A DNA stretch of 43,083 nucleotides from assembly GCA_034002405.1 (NCBI GenBank), contig JAVFAS010000026.1, positions 1 to 43,083 on the forward strand. Reading direction: 5' to 3'. The notes below the pieces were generated by a model. That model was not told the origin of the DNA and did not search any database. It saw nothing but the letters and a program-made list of their open reading frames with translations. The translations under genes and the position numbers were made by a program. Positions 1-9,329 of this stretch are shown in pieces. The first letter of the stretch is position 1, and every line of letters starts with the position of its first letter. This DNA is from SZUA-365 sp034002405 (GTDB lineage Bacteria; Bacteroidota; Ignavibacteria; SZUA-365).

Positions 1-208
1 TAAATATACGAAATTCCCGCATGGGAGTGGAGACGTCGATGGAAGGAACGGTGAGGATAGCGCCGCGCACGGTCGCATGCCCGGCGGGATGGGAGAGTCC
101 GTCGCTGCTCTGCCACGTCGGCCGCCGGCATGGAACCCATCGCACGGGAATGACTGTTGGGTTGATCTCGGCTCAAGTGGCCTCCCGTATCTCGGAGTTG
201 GAGTTCCC
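1..208. other. Intergenic leader, no gene seen
   Basis: No convincing coding region or RNA is seen before the first gene. The stretch begins with an AT-rich run (TAAATATACG) unlike the following GC-rich DNA and could be part of a promoter, but no clear -35/-10 pair is visible. Confidence 0.4.
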
Positions 209-982
209 ATGCGTATCGCGGTGTTGCAGCACATCGTTCCCCTGGCGTTTCTCGTCCTGATCGTCATCCCCCCACCCGCGTGGGCGGATGGCGTCGAGAC
301 CTTGCTGCAGCGCGGGGACAGCGCGCAAACGGCGAAGAACCCGCGCGCGGCGCTCCGGTTCTACCAGCAGGCGGCACGGCTTGACGGCGCCAATCCGGAC
401 GTGCTGTGGCGTATTTCAAAGGTGTACACGGATCTTGCGATTGGGTCGAAAACGGAAACGACGGCCATTCAACAGACCGACCGGGCGATCGCGAGCGCGC
501 GCCGTGCCGTCTCAGTGGGTCCCCGGCATGCGATGGCACATGCCGTACTCGCCGTGGCGTATGGGCAGAAGGCAGTGTATGTCCCCAACACCGAAAAAAT
601 GGAACTGAGCAAGCTGCTGCACGCGCATGCGCGGACCGCACTCGAGATCGACGGTGCGAATACGGTCGCCATGCTCGTGCTCGGTATCTGGCATCGCGAG
701 GTCGCGTCGCTCAACTGGGTTGTGCGCATGCTGCTCAAGGCCGTGTATGAAGACGTCCCCGAGGCCAGTCTCGAGCAATCACGGCAGCTGCTGCGTCGTG
801 CCGTCGAATTGCAACCGAAGCAGATCATGCCCCGGATCGAGCTCGCGAAAACCTTGCTTGCGCTCGACGAGGAGGACGCGGCCGGCCACCAGCTTCGCAT
901 GGCCATTTCCCTCCCGCTGTGGGATGTGCATGACACCCGGCGGCTCGACGAAGCGCGGAGGTTGTTGAAGGATATTTCCTGA
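209..982 (+). CDS. Exported TPR protein, RMDN-like
   Basis: A 257-residue protein with an N-terminal signal peptide (hydrophobic residues 3-20, then PPPAWA before DG), so probably periplasmic or membrane-attached. The rest is helical TPR-like repeats. Blocks such as HAMAHAVLAVAYG and VLGIWHREVA resemble the regulator-of-microtubule-dynamics (RMDN) TPR family, which also occurs in bacteria with unknown role. I chose the ATG at 209 over the upstream in-frame ATG at 77 because it directly precedes the signal peptide and has GGAG about 6 bases upstream. The gene is alone on its strand and converges on the amidotransferase operon. Its molecular function is not known. Confidence 0.75.
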   Translation: MRIAVLQHIVPLAFLVLIVIPPPAWADGVETLLQRGDSAQTAKNPRAALRFYQQAARLDGANPDVLWRISKVYTDLAIGSKTETTAIQQTDRAIASARRAVSVGPRHAMAHAVLAVAYGQKAVYVPNTEKMELSKLLHAHARTALEIDGANTVAMLVLGIWHREVASLNWVVRMLLKAVYEDVPEASLEQSRQLLRRAVELQPKQIMPRIELAKTLLALDEEDAAGHQLRMAISLPLWDVHDTRRLDEARRLLKDIS

Positions 983-1024
983 AAGGGTGGGGGGGAGTGG
1001 ACGGTGAGAACGCGGTCAAGAAGT

Positions 1025-1088
1025 CAAAATGACAAAATGACAAAATGACAAGATGACAAAATGACAAGATGACAAGATGACAAGATGC
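1025..1088. repeat. Eight tandem copies of an 8-bp repeat
   Basis: Eight back-to-back units of CAAAATGA or CAAGATGA fill most of the gap between two convergent genes. Units differ only at the fourth base, apart from a final C in the last one. There are no spacers, so it is not a CRISPR array. The same words recur near 22196. Confidence 0.9.
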
Positions 1089-1109
1089 GCACGGTTTCGT
1101 GTCATCGTT

Positions 1110-1814
1110 TCATGCTGTCTTCTTGTTGTGCGCGCAGGCGCTGAGAAACATCCTCCCGACGGGATCTCCCAGGGGATGTGACGCCGGCAGTCGCTCGGGG
1201 TGCCAGTGGACCAGCAGGAGAAACGGTCGGCCCGCGGGGCGTGCCCAGCCGAGCGCCTCGATGACGCCATCCAGGGCGCGAGCCCAGACGGCAAGGCGGG
1301 GGGCGACGATGTCAATGCCCTGATGGTGCGCGCTGTTGGTCCAGTGGGTGGACTCCGTGATCAGACCCTCGAGCGGAGTGTCGGGAAGCACACGCACATC
1401 ATGCGTGCGATCGCCATCGACGAAATGGTGTCCATCATAGCCGGACGTGGGTAGGTCGGCGATCAGCGTTCCGCCAAGGGCGACGTTCATGATCTGCAGT
1501 CCACGACAGATTCCCAGCAGCGGGAGAGCGGCGTGCGTCGCGGCGCGGTCCATCGCATGACGGATGACCGCGATCTCGAGGGCATCCCGCGCCGCGTCGA
1601 CCGAGCACAGCGGCCGCAGTTCCGGCTTTCCATAGAGTAACGGATCCGGATCTCCTCCTCCGGGCAGGAGCAGGCCGTCCGCCGTCGCGAGCGTCCGATC
1701 CACGTCCATTCCCGGCAGCAGGAATTCCACCGCAATCGCCTCATCGAGACGGCGGAGCCAGTGGAGATAGTTCTGGTGCGATTGGGGGTCGGTGGATGTG
1801 ATGACGATGCGCAT
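1110..1814 (-). CDS. Class I glutamine amidotransferase (peptidase C26)
   Basis: A 234-residue protein of the gamma-glutamyl-gamma-aminobutyrate hydrolase (PuuD-like) branch of class I glutamine amidotransferases. These cytoplasmic enzymes hydrolyse gamma-glutamyl amide bonds. Visible signs are the oxyanion segment LLLPGGGDPDP (about residues 48-58), the nucleophile elbow LLGICRGLQ with Cys103, and HWHPE near the C terminus giving catalytic His205 and Glu207. The start at 1814 (MRIVITSTDP) fits the family; an open frame continues upstream but overlaps the DUF971 gene. It is the last gene of a leftward cluster with panB, a cupin and DUF971. The exact substrate cannot be read from sequence. Confidence 0.8.
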   Translation of the reverse strand: MRIVITSTDPQSHQNYLHWLRRLDEAIAVEFLLPGMDVDRTLATADGLLLPGGGDPDPLLYGKPELRPLCSVDAARDALEIAVIRHAMDRAATHAALPLLGICRGLQIMNVALGGTLIADLPTSGYDGHHFVDGDRTHDVRVLPDTPLEGLITESTHWTNSAHHQGIDIVAPRLAVWARALDGVIEALGWARPAGRPFLLLVHWHPERLPASHPLGDPVGRMFLSACAHNKKTA

Positions 1815-1867
1815 ACGACGGGATCGATCGGCGTGGTCAATCGACAGGGGAACGGGAAGGCATCGCG

Positions 1868-2203
1868 TCAGCGGTCGCCCGTCGGGGTGTCGAGGCGTGC
1901 TTCCATTGCACGCAGGTAATCCCACGAATAAATGCCGCTGTCGTGACCATCGCCCCACAGGGCCGCCACGGCATAATTCCCGAGCGGGGTGAGCGACTTC
2001 AATTCGTATTTTCCCGGGACCGCGATCTGCAGCTGCATGGGCATGCGGATCGTGCCGAAAATATCGCTCTCGCCCTGGCAACTGGCACAGGGACATTCAT
2101 CGCGGAAGCGTTGGATCGGGACGTGCACGATATGTCCATCGCTCCAGGTGATGCGCAGATCTCGGCCGTCGATGAGTTTGAATCCGGTGGGATGCAGTAG
2201 CAT
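1868..2203 (-). CDS. DUF971 (GBBH-like N-terminal domain) protein
   Basis: A 111-residue single-domain protein of the DUF971 family, related to the N-terminal domain of gamma-butyrobetaine hydroxylase. The family signatures are present: ITWSDGH, DECPCASC, PLGNYAVAALWGDGHD and SGIYSWDYLR. In other proteins this fold binds metal through Cys/His and is often found in iron-sulfur related proteins; no activity is established for the stand-alone form. The ATG at 2203 lies 10 bases after the cupin stop and gives the usual family length. An upstream ATG at 2236 would overlap the cupin. Probably co-transcribed with panB and the cupin. Confidence 0.8.
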   Translation of the reverse strand: MLLHPTGFKLIDGRDLRITWSDGHIVHVPIQRFRDECPCASCQGESDIFGTIRMPMQLQIAVPGKYELKSLTPLGNYAVAALWGDGHDSGIYSWDYLRAMEARLDTPTGDR

Positions 2204-2213
2204 GAAAATGTTC

Positions 2214-2498
2214 TCAGACCCGTGACGGAGTGGCATCGAGGATGACCACGGGGCTCTCGCCGAGCACCTCGGCCGTGTGCAATTTGTGGGATGGGACGAC
2301 GAAGCGTTCGCCGGGCGCGAGGATGTGATCCACGTCGTCGAGCGTGATTTTCATCGAGCCGCTGAGCACGATATGGATCGTCTCATGATCATGCATGTGC
2401 GGTGGAAAGCACATGCCGCCCGGGTAGCTGTAGACGTAGATGTTGTATCCGTCGTCACGGAGCCCCTGCTTGAGGGCATGGATCTGCTCGGTATCCAT
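2214..2498 (-). CDS. Small cupin-domain protein
   Basis: A 94-residue single cupin barrel. The first motif is PPHMHDHETIHIVLSG, with His residues and Glu placed for metal binding, and the second is APGERFVVPSHKLHTAEV. Such small cupins can be isomerases, dioxygenases or sensors, so no reaction is assigned. Its ATG lies one base beyond the panB stop, so the two are almost certainly co-translated. Confidence 0.8.
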   Translation of the reverse strand: MDTEQIHALKQGLRDDGYNIYVYSYPGGMCFPPHMHDHETIHIVLSGSMKITLDDVDHILAPGERFVVPSHKLHTAEVLGESPVVILDATPSRV

Positions 2499-2499
2499 C

Positions 2500-3321
2500 T
2501 CAGTAACTCTCCGATTCGTTGGGGAAACTTCCCGATTTCACATCCTGGATGTACTGTCGGAAGGCACGGTCCATTTCGTCCGCAAGCGCGGCGTACCGAC
2601 GAACGAAACGGGGACGGAAATCCTCGAACAGGCCCAGCATGTCGTGCGTGACCAGGATTTGGCCGCTGCAGTGGGGACCGGCACCAATGCCGATGGTCGG
2701 GATCGTGACGCTTTCGGTGATGCGCCGTCCGAGTGTTGCGGGAATCTTTTCCAGCACGATCGCGAAGGCACCTGCCTGCTCGAGCGCGATGGCGTCGTTG
2801 ATGATTGCCGACGCCTCGTCTTCGGTCGTGCCGCGGGGACGGTAGCCACCGTATTTGAGAATCGACTGCGGCATCAGACCCACATGGCCCATGATCGGGA
2901 TCCCTTCCCCCGCGATTTTATCGACCACACCCGCGATACGCGCGCCGCCTTCGACTTTCACTCCGTGCGCCAGGGTTTCCTTCATCACCCGGCCCGCGTT
3001 GCGGAAGGCTTCCTCGGATGTCACCTGATACGACATGAACGGAAGATCGGTGATCACCATGGCGCGGCGCACGATGCGGCTGACCGCTTTCGTGTGGTAG
3101 ATCATTTCCTCCAGCGTGACGGGAAGCGTGGTGGGGTTTCCCTGAAAGACATTGCTGACCGAATCACCGACAAGGATCAACTCGATGCCCGCGTCATCGA
3201 GCAAGCGGGCGGTGAGAAAATCGTACGCGGTCAGGCAAACGATGGGGTCGCCGGCGTCGCGCATTTCCTGCAGGCGCCGTGTCGTGACGCGTTTGGTGTT
3301 TGGTGAAGGTTCGGTGCTCAT
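2500..3321 (-). CDS. panB: 3-methyl-2-oxobutanoate hydroxymethyltransferase
   Basis: PanB transfers a hydroxymethyl group from methylene-tetrahydrofolate to 2-oxoisovalerate to make ketopantoate, the first committed step of pantothenate and coenzyme A synthesis. The 273-residue length is typical. Family motifs are CLTAYDFLTARLLDDAG, the metal-binding Asp53 in LVGDSVSN, Asp92 in ITDLPFMSY, MGHVGLMPQS, the catalytic Glu in VLEKIP and IGIGAGPHCSGQ. The ATG at 3321 is preferred over an in-frame ATG at 3357 because AGGA lies about 6 bases before it and it fits the family length. First gene of the leftward panB-cupin-DUF971-amidotransferase group. Other pantothenate genes are not nearby. Confidence 0.95.
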   Translation of the reverse strand: MSTEPSPNTKRVTTRRLQEMRDAGDPIVCLTAYDFLTARLLDDAGIELILVGDSVSNVFQGNPTTLPVTLEEMIYHTKAVSRIVRRAMVITDLPFMSYQVTSEEAFRNAGRVMKETLAHGVKVEGGARIAGVVDKIAGEGIPIMGHVGLMPQSILKYGGYRPRGTTEDEASAIINDAIALEQAGAFAIVLEKIPATLGRRITESVTIPTIGIGAGPHCSGQILVTHDMLGLFEDFRPRFVRRYAALADEMDRAFRQYIQDVKSGSFPNESESY

Positions 3322-3344
3322 CCAGTTCCTGTCACATGATGCCG

Positions 3345-3375
3345 GAAATGTACTCAATCCCGCGTCAATTTGAAA
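3345..3375 (-). promoter_or_regulatory. Possible panB promoter
   Basis: On the minus strand a TACATTTC element lies about 24 bases before the panB start, with TTT 20 bases further upstream. This resembles the TTG-N20-TAnnTT pattern at several other genes in the window but has a poorer -33 match. Confidence 0.35.
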
Positions 3376-3429
3376 TGATCGACCCGCCGCGGGAGAATCG
3401 AGCGAGAAGGTCAGCAGGGGGGCCGTTGC

Positions 3430-4158
3430 TCACATCTGAACGGTGACATTCCAGGAACGGCGGAATCCCTCGATCAGTGCTTCGCGGACCTCCTCCCGCC
3501 GCACGGGACGACCCAGGATTTCCTGAAGGGTCACCGTGTGGGCGCGCATGTCGTGCCGGAGCTGTTCGCGCACGGCATCATCGACAGCGAGGAAGTCGGC
3601 CAGCGAGAGATGTGCATCGCCAATGAGGATGGATCCATGCTGGAGCACGGCGCTGCCGATGCGTCGCTGCGCGCTTCCGACAAGCTTCCTTCCGCCGAAT
3701 TCGATTTCGTAGCGTGCGGAACTGGAAAAACACGGAATGCTGCCGGCTTCCTTGTAGAGTTTCTGGAAATTCGGCTGCGATTTTGCGATATCGATGTCGG
3801 GGACGAGCAGCTGCAATCCGGCCGTCAGCGCCTCACTGATCAACCGGTAGACTTCCATGATCCCACGGTCTTCCGACGGCATGACCACGCTGTAGGTGAG
3901 CTCTTCGGCGTGAAGGATGGCGCGGCCGCCGGTCGGTCGCCGGACGATCTCGTAGCCGGCCGCGCCGGTCGCCGCCGTATCGATTTCCGTGACCTCTTGA
4001 TGCCGTCCGAGCGAAATGCACCACGGCTTCCAGTGGTACACGCGGAGCATGGGCCCGGCCTTCCCTGCATCCACCTGTTCGGCGCGGCGCACATCGAACT
4101 CCATGTTGAACGCGCCCGAATGCTCTCCCGTATCGATGAATTCCATCTGTCGAATCAT
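3430..4158 (-). CDS. Lipoate/octanoate protein transferase (LipM/LplA family)
   Basis: A 242-residue BPL/LplA/LipB-fold protein that attaches octanoyl or lipoyl groups to lysines of E2 or GcvH domains. Motifs are WCISLGRHQ, IVRRPTGGRAILH, Cys143 in CFSSSARYEI, Lys158 in GRKLVGSAQRR, and LQHGSILI. A Cys at this place is the acyl-carrying nucleophile in LipM-type octanoyltransferases, so LipM is more likely than an ATP-dependent lipoate ligase, which usually also has a C-terminal domain missing here. Its ATG overlaps the pgeF stop by 4 bases (ATGA) and GGAAGAAG lies upstream, so the pair is translationally coupled. Confidence 0.8.
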   Translation of the reverse strand: MIRQMEFIDTGEHSGAFNMEFDVRRAEQVDAGKAGPMLRVYHWKPWCISLGRHQEVTEIDTAATGAAGYEIVRRPTGGRAILHAEELTYSVVMPSEDRGIMEVYRLISEALTAGLQLLVPDIDIAKSQPNFQKLYKEAGSIPCFSSSARYEIEFGGRKLVGSAQRRIGSAVLQHGSILIGDAHLSLADFLAVDDAVREQLRHDMRAHTVTLQEILGRPVRREEVREALIEGFRRSWNVTVQM

Positions 4159-4916
4159 GCGGCTTCTTCCATGAGCACGATCGTGGCGAGCATGCGACCC
4201 GACCGGTCGCCGTCACGGCGATAGGAGTGAAGGAGATGACGTTCGTGAATGCTGCACAAGCCACTGCGTTCAATGTTCGCCGCGGGAACGCCGAGATCCT
4301 GCAACTGCTGGATGTTCGCGCCGGGGAGGTCGAGTCGCGGATTCTTTCCTTCCACGTGATGAAGCCATCGCTCCGGGAACAGTGCCGCGACCTCCTCGCC
4401 GACCTCGTAGCAGCAGACGTCGGCGGCCGCGCCGACGAAGGCATGAATGCCTGCCGCTTCCGCGCCGAACTCCGAGACGAGCCGTGCCGCGGTCTTCCGG
4501 GTGATGTGCTCGGCGGTGCCGCGCCACCCTGCGTGCACCGCGGCGATCGCCTGCACGGCCGGGGCATACAGCAGGACGGGCACACAATCCGCCGTCCGCA
4601 CGGTCAGTCCCACCCGCGGTTGCGTCGTGATCATCGCATCGGTCTCCTCGTACGCACCAGCCTCCGAGACCACGCGAATATGATCGCCGTGAACCTGATG
4701 CATGAACGCGAGATCCTCTGCCTCGATGTCGAGTGCCTCGGCGTAGCGCACGATGTTTGCCGTCACGCGGCTGTCATCGTCACCGAGCTGATAGCCGAGA
4801 TTGAAGCCGAATGGAGTGTCGGTCGCCGCGCCCTGGGCAGTGCTCTGTGCCGCGCGAACCATGGGGAATTGTGCCAGCAACATGCTGCGGATCAACGGGA
4901 GTGGTGGCATGGCCAT
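4155..4916 (-). CDS. pgeF: YfiH/PgeF-family protein (laccase-domain purine nucleoside phosphorylase)
   Basis: A 253-residue protein of the DUF152/LACC1 family. Members have been reported as peptidoglycan editing factors and as zinc-dependent purine nucleoside phosphorylases or adenosine deaminases. The zinc ligands are recognisable as His76 in MHQVHGD, Cys111 in TADCVPVLL and His128 in AAVHAGWRGT. The C terminus has SIHERHLLHSYRRDG and SGRM. The ATG at 4916 has AGGAAGG four bases upstream, a strong site that fixes the start. It is followed directly, with a 4-base overlap, by the LipM-like gene. Confidence 0.88.
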   Translation of the reverse strand: MAMPPLPLIRSMLLAQFPMVRAAQSTAQGAATDTPFGFNLGYQLGDDDSRVTANIVRYAEALDIEAEDLAFMHQVHGDHIRVVSEAGAYEETDAMITTQPRVGLTVRTADCVPVLLYAPAVQAIAAVHAGWRGTAEHITRKTAARLVSEFGAEAAGIHAFVGAAADVCCYEVGEEVAALFPERWLHHVEGKNPRLDLPGANIQQLQDLGVPAANIERSGLCSIHERHLLHSYRRDGDRSGRMLATIVLMEEAA

Positions 4917-4948
4917 GAATCCTTCCTGTCGGGTGTCCGGTGAACGGT

Positions 4949-4979
4949 GCGGGGAGTCCGCGTCGGCAGGACTCCCCGC
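4949..4979. terminator. Perfect 11-bp stem-loop after the PLP lyase gene
   Basis: GCGGGGAGTCC and GGACTCCCCGC form an 11-bp perfect stem with a 9-base loop. It lies between the end of the PLP enzyme gene and the start of pgeF. There is no T-run on the minus strand, so it could be a weak terminator, an attenuator or an mRNA-stabilising hairpin. Confidence 0.5.
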
Positions 4980-5002
4980 GATTTTGAAAATACCGCGCGC
5001 GG

Positions 5003-6316
5003 TCAGATCCGCGCCAGCGCCTCGTCGAGGTCACGGATGATGTCGTCGGGATGTTCGATCCCGATCGAGAGGCGCACACCGCCCGGATCCATGCCGCGCT
5101 GCACCTGCTCCTCGGCGGGAATCGACGAATGGGTCATCGATCCCGGATGCTCGATCAAGGTGCGCGTATGGCCGAGGCTCACGGCGAGGGTGATGGTGTA
5201 CGCATTGTCGGCGCAGTAATTGATGAGTGTTTCACCCTTGTCGCGGCTTTCCTGCGCCGACCCGCTTTTGAGCGTGAAATACATCAGCGTTCCGGGTGCG
5301 AACGCACCGTCATAATTCCGCATCTGCTTCCGCGCGAGCTCGTACTGCGGGAAACTCTTCAGTCCGGGATAGCTCACGCTGCGGACCTTCGGGTGTTGCT
5401 CGAGAAATTCGGCGATGCGCATCGCCGAATCGATCTGCCGCTGCACGCGGAGCGAGAGCGTCGGGAGTCCGTATACCAACACCGGCCACGCCGCCTTGGG
5501 GGAAAGCACACCGCCGAAATCCTTGCGATACATCAGCAGCATGTCGCGGTACTTTTCCGGACCGATCACCACACCGCCCATGTCGGTACCGAATCCGCCG
5601 ATGCCCTTGGTGAGGGAATGCACGACGAAATCCGCGCCGAGCTCGATCGGCCGCTGACAATACGGCGTGGCGAAGGTGTTGTCGACGACGATGTGGATGT
5701 GTTCGTCCTCGGGACGCGTGGAATTGATCTGCCGAACGATGGTGGCGATGGCGCCGATGTCAATGAGCGTCAATGTTGGATTGATGGGGGATTCGAAATA
5801 GATCACGCGCGTTGCCGGCGTGATCGCGCTCGCGAGCGCGTCGAGATCATGCAGATTCAGCAGCTGCACGCCAATGCCATACCGGGGATACCAGTTGGTC
5901 AGCAACGAGTACGTGCATCCGTACATCGTGCGATGCGCGATGATCTCGTCGCCGGTCTTGGTCAACACACCGAAGATCGCCGAAATCGCCGCCATGCCGC
6001 ACGCGAAGGTCACCGCGCATTCGCCCGATTCCGCAAAGGCGAGATTCTCCTCCAGAATGTCCTTGTTCGGTTCACCCAACCGATCGTAAATGAGAATGGG
6101 CTGCTTGCGCTTGGTTTCATCGGTGGTGTGGGCGAATTCGATGAATCCCTGCGCCCCCCGCTCGGCGGAATCGAGCCGGTAGGTCGCCGATGAGGTGATG
6201 GGCGGAACAACATGATGGTCGTAATCCCACTTCATCGAATGGGTCCGCCCGTAAATCATCTGGGTTTCTTTCGAATACTTTTCGTTTTTCTCGTCATTGG
6301 TCACGAAATGCTCCAT
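5003..6316 (-). CDS. Cys/Met metabolism PLP enzyme (gamma-lyase/gamma-synthase family)
   Basis: A 437-residue fold-type I PLP enzyme of the cystathionine gamma-synthase/methionine gamma-lyase family. It would catalyse beta- or gamma-elimination or replacement on sulfur amino acids in the cytoplasm. Visible features are FACGMAAISAIF (PLP phosphate loop), MYGCTYSLL with the active-site Tyr, Asp212 in VVDNTFATPYCQRP, and Lys237 in HSLTKGIGGFGTD, the Schiff-base lysine. The end has VRLSIGIEHPDDIIRDL. It is 30-40 residues longer than E. coli MetB, partly from an N-terminal extension. No strong ribosome site precedes the ATG at 6316; an ATG at 6259 is an alternative. Methionine gamma-lyase cannot be told from cystathionine lyase here. 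Confidence 0.85.
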   Translation of the reverse strand: MEHFVTNDEKNEKYSKETQMIYGRTHSMKWDYDHHVVPPITSSATYRLDSAERGAQGFIEFAHTTDETKRKQPILIYDRLGEPNKDILEENLAFAESGECAVTFACGMAAISAIFGVLTKTGDEIIAHRTMYGCTYSLLTNWYPRYGIGVQLLNLHDLDALASAITPATRVIYFESPINPTLTLIDIGAIATIVRQINSTRPEDEHIHIVVDNTFATPYCQRPIELGADFVVHSLTKGIGGFGTDMGGVVIGPEKYRDMLLMYRKDFGGVLSPKAAWPVLVYGLPTLSLRVQRQIDSAMRIAEFLEQHPKVRSVSYPGLKSFPQYELARKQMRNYDGAFAPGTLMYFTLKSGSAQESRDKGETLINYCADNAYTITLAVSLGHTRTLIEHPGSMTHSSIPAEEQVQRGMDPGGVRLSIGIEHPDDIIRDLDEALARI

Positions 6317-6410
6317 CGGTCAGGTACATGATTCGCTTTACGGGATCCGGTATGAAGGTCGAATTTCACAGAATTCACTCCGAATGTTCAAAATACCGAT
6401 CCTGTGAATG

Positions 6411-6486
6411 AAATGGAAAAATGGAAGAATGGAAATGCCGGGGCGTTGCATCCTGTTTCCATTTTTCCATATTGCGATCGTTCCAT
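6411..6486. repeat. Inverted repeat built from 8-bp AATGGAAA-type words
   Basis: Three near-copies of an AATGGAAA/AATGGAAG word on the left face TTTCCATT, TTTCCATA and TTCCAT words on the right, separated by about 20 bases. The result is an imperfect palindrome in the divergent gap before the HD-domain gene. It belongs to the class of short-period repeats found throughout this window. Confidence 0.7.
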
Positions 6487-6506
6487 CATGACGAGGAGAA
6501 TCGAAC

Positions 6507-7058
6507 ATGAACCGTTCCGACGCGCTCGACCTGCTTCACGAATTCACGCATACCGACAGTTTGCGAAAACATGCCTATGCGGTGGAAGCGGCCATGCGCG
6601 CGTATGCGCGGGAGTATGCGGAGGACGAAGAGGAGTGGGGCATCGTCGGCCTCCTTCATGATTTCGATTACGAGAAATATCCCTCGGCGGAGGAACATCC
6701 GTTCGTGGGCAACCGCATACTGACCGAGCGGGGATGGCCCGACCACATCCGACGCGCGATCATGTCGCATGCCGATTACACGGGCGTGACGCGGGAGTCG
6801 CGCATGGAGCACGCGCTGTTTGCCGTCGATGAACTGTGCGGATTCATCCTCGCGGTTGCCTACGTGCGTCCTGGAAAGAAAATCGCGGGTCTCGAAGCAC
6901 GATCAGTGAAGAAGAAAATGAAGGACAAGGGCTTCGCCCGTGCCGTGAGCCGCGAGGACGTGCGCGCCGGTGCCGCCGCTCTCGGTGTCGACCTCGATGC
7001 ACACATTCAGCGTGTCATCGACGCACTTACCGCCGTCTCCGACTCCCTCGGCGTGTAA
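6507..7058 (+). CDS. HD-domain hydrolase
   Basis: A 183-residue protein with an HD metal-dependent phosphohydrolase domain. The likely ligands are His22 (RKHAYAVE), His51-Asp52 (LLHDFDYEKYP) and His88 (IMSHADYTG). This subgroup of small stand-alone HD proteins has no defined substrate; nucleotides or phosphate esters are the usual guess. The start has GAGGAG about 7 bases upstream, one of the better ribosome sites in the window. Its TAA stop lies inside the arm of a long palindrome. Confidence 0.8.
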   Translation: MNRSDALDLLHEFTHTDSLRKHAYAVEAAMRAYAREYAEDEEEWGIVGLLHDFDYEKYPSAEEHPFVGNRILTERGWPDHIRRAIMSHADYTGVTRESRMEHALFAVDELCGFILAVAYVRPGKKIAGLEARSVKKKMKDKGFARAVSREDVRAGAAALGVDLDAHIQRVIDALTAVSDSLGV

Positions 7059-7197
7059 GAAAAAACCACGACGGCACGAAAAGCACAAAGAATGGCACGA
7101 AGGTTTTGTCGTGAACGATCCTCGCTGACGGGATGCGTGGCGGAAAAATCTTCGTGACGTTCTTCGTGGACGTTGTGACGTCGTGGTTCCTTCTTAC
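7055..7197. repeat. Long imperfect palindrome overlapping both flanking stop codons
   Basis: The left arm begins GTAAGAAAAAACCACGACGG. The right arm, read on the other strand, begins GTAAGAAGGAACCACGACG. About 55 bases match imperfectly in each arm and both contain spaced CACGA(A)G words. The TAA stop codons of the HD gene and of the convergent epimerase gene are part of the arm ends. Two related palindromes follow at 9327 and 14052. Confidence 0.8.
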
Positions 7198-8114
7198 CTG
7201 TTGAAGAGGTTCGCGAGGGCGCGGTCGATGGTGTTGTGATGGAATTGGTATCCGCTCGCCAGGGTGCGGGTGGGGTGGACACGTTGGCTCCCGAGCAGCG
7301 TTTCGCCGAGTTCGCCGAAGAGCAGACGGATCACCGCGGCCGGGACGCCGAACATCGCGGGTCTTCCGAGGGCATGGCCCAGCGCGGTGGCGAAGTCGCG
7401 ATTCCGCACGATCCCGGGACTGACCACGTTGAGTGGACCATCGATGGATGCATTGTCGATTGCATGCAGCATGATGCCGATCACGTCGTCGAGATGCACC
7501 CAGGGGAACCACTGCGTGCCGGGTCCGATGGGCCCACCGACAAAGAATCGGAAGGCCGGCAGCATTTTCCCGAGTGCGCCGCCGCGCGGGGTCAACACCA
7601 CGCCCAAACGCGTCATGACGACGCGGGTTCGCGATGAGGCGGCACGTCGCGCCTCCTGCTCCCATGCCGAACACACCTCGGCGAGAAATCCGGTGCCGGC
7701 CGCTGCCGTCTCATCCACCACATCGTCACCAGTTTCGCCATAGTATCCGACGGCGGATGCGGAGAGCAGGAGGCGGGGCTTTGTTGTCGCCGCCTCGATC
7801 GCCCCGACGATGTCACGTGTTCCACGCACCCGGCTGTCGAGGATGCGCTGTTTTCGCACGGCGGTCCAGCGTCCGGCGGCGATGGGTTCTCCGGCGAGAT
7901 GGATGACCACATCGGCTCCGTCGATGGCGGATTTCCACTCGCCGGCCACCCCGGGCGCCCAGAGCAGGACGCGTGCGCCTCGCGGCACCGTGTCCGCGGC
8001 CCGTACGGGATTGCGCGTGAGAATCGTCAAACGTTCGCCGCGGGCATGCAGTGCGTCGAGGAGGGTGCGCCCGAGCAGACCCGTGGCGCCGGTGAGGACG
8101 ATGTGAAGGGACAT
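7194..8114 (-). CDS. TIGR01777-family NAD(P)-dependent epimerase
   Basis: A 306-residue extended short-chain dehydrogenase (SDR39U1/YfcH family). The nucleotide-binding motif TGATGLLGRTLLDAL is at residues 8-22, then VVIHLAGEPI, RILDSRVRGTRDIV, SASAVGYYGETGD with the catalytic-type Tyr region, and the family C-terminal segment PAAVIRLLFGELGETLLGSQRV. Substrate and pathway are unknown; the family is widespread and related to a cell-division-associated protein in plastids. It converges on the HD-domain gene with the palindrome between them. Confidence 0.88.
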   Translation of the reverse strand: MSLHIVLTGATGLLGRTLLDALHARGERLTILTRNPVRAADTVPRGARVLLWAPGVAGEWKSAIDGADVVIHLAGEPIAAGRWTAVRKQRILDSRVRGTRDIVGAIEAATTKPRLLLSASAVGYYGETGDDVVDETAAAGTGFLAEVCSAWEQEARRAASSRTRVVMTRLGVVLTPRGGALGKMLPAFRFFVGGPIGPGTQWFPWVHLDDVIGIMLHAIDNASIDGPLNVVSPGIVRNRDFATALGHALGRPAMFGVPAAVIRLLFGELGETLLGSQRVHPTRTLASGYQFHHNTIDRALANLFNR

Positions 8115-8200
8115 GGGGTGGCCGCTCTTCCGGTGATGAATACGCCGTCAACCTACGCACAAAACCGATGCGGGAGAAATCGGTGTACCGCCTCCCCCGT

Positions 8201-8232
8201 TTTGCGCGAGGCGGCGGCAAGTCGTACATTTC
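8201..8232 (+). promoter_or_regulatory. Candidate promoter of the aldolase gene
   Basis: TTTG, then exactly 20 bases, then TACATTTC. This matches the Bacteroidota-type -33 TTG and -7 TAnnTTTG elements in spacing and nearly in sequence. It lies about 40 bases before the aldolase ATG. Confidence 0.5.
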
Positions 8233-8273
8233 AGATTATTCCCATCACCCTTCACAACATTCGCTGATCCGCC

Positions 8274-9326
<1,053 letters not shown>

Positions 9327-9329
<3 letters not shown>

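Noticed and set aside
264..641. Antisense open frame within the first TPR gene
   Set aside because: Arg/Pro/Ser-rich shadow of a GC-rich gene with no supporting features.
1025..1088. Possible CRISPR array
   Set aside because: Units are 8 bp and directly abutting with no unique spacers, and no cas genes are present. The same holds for 28698 and 32568.
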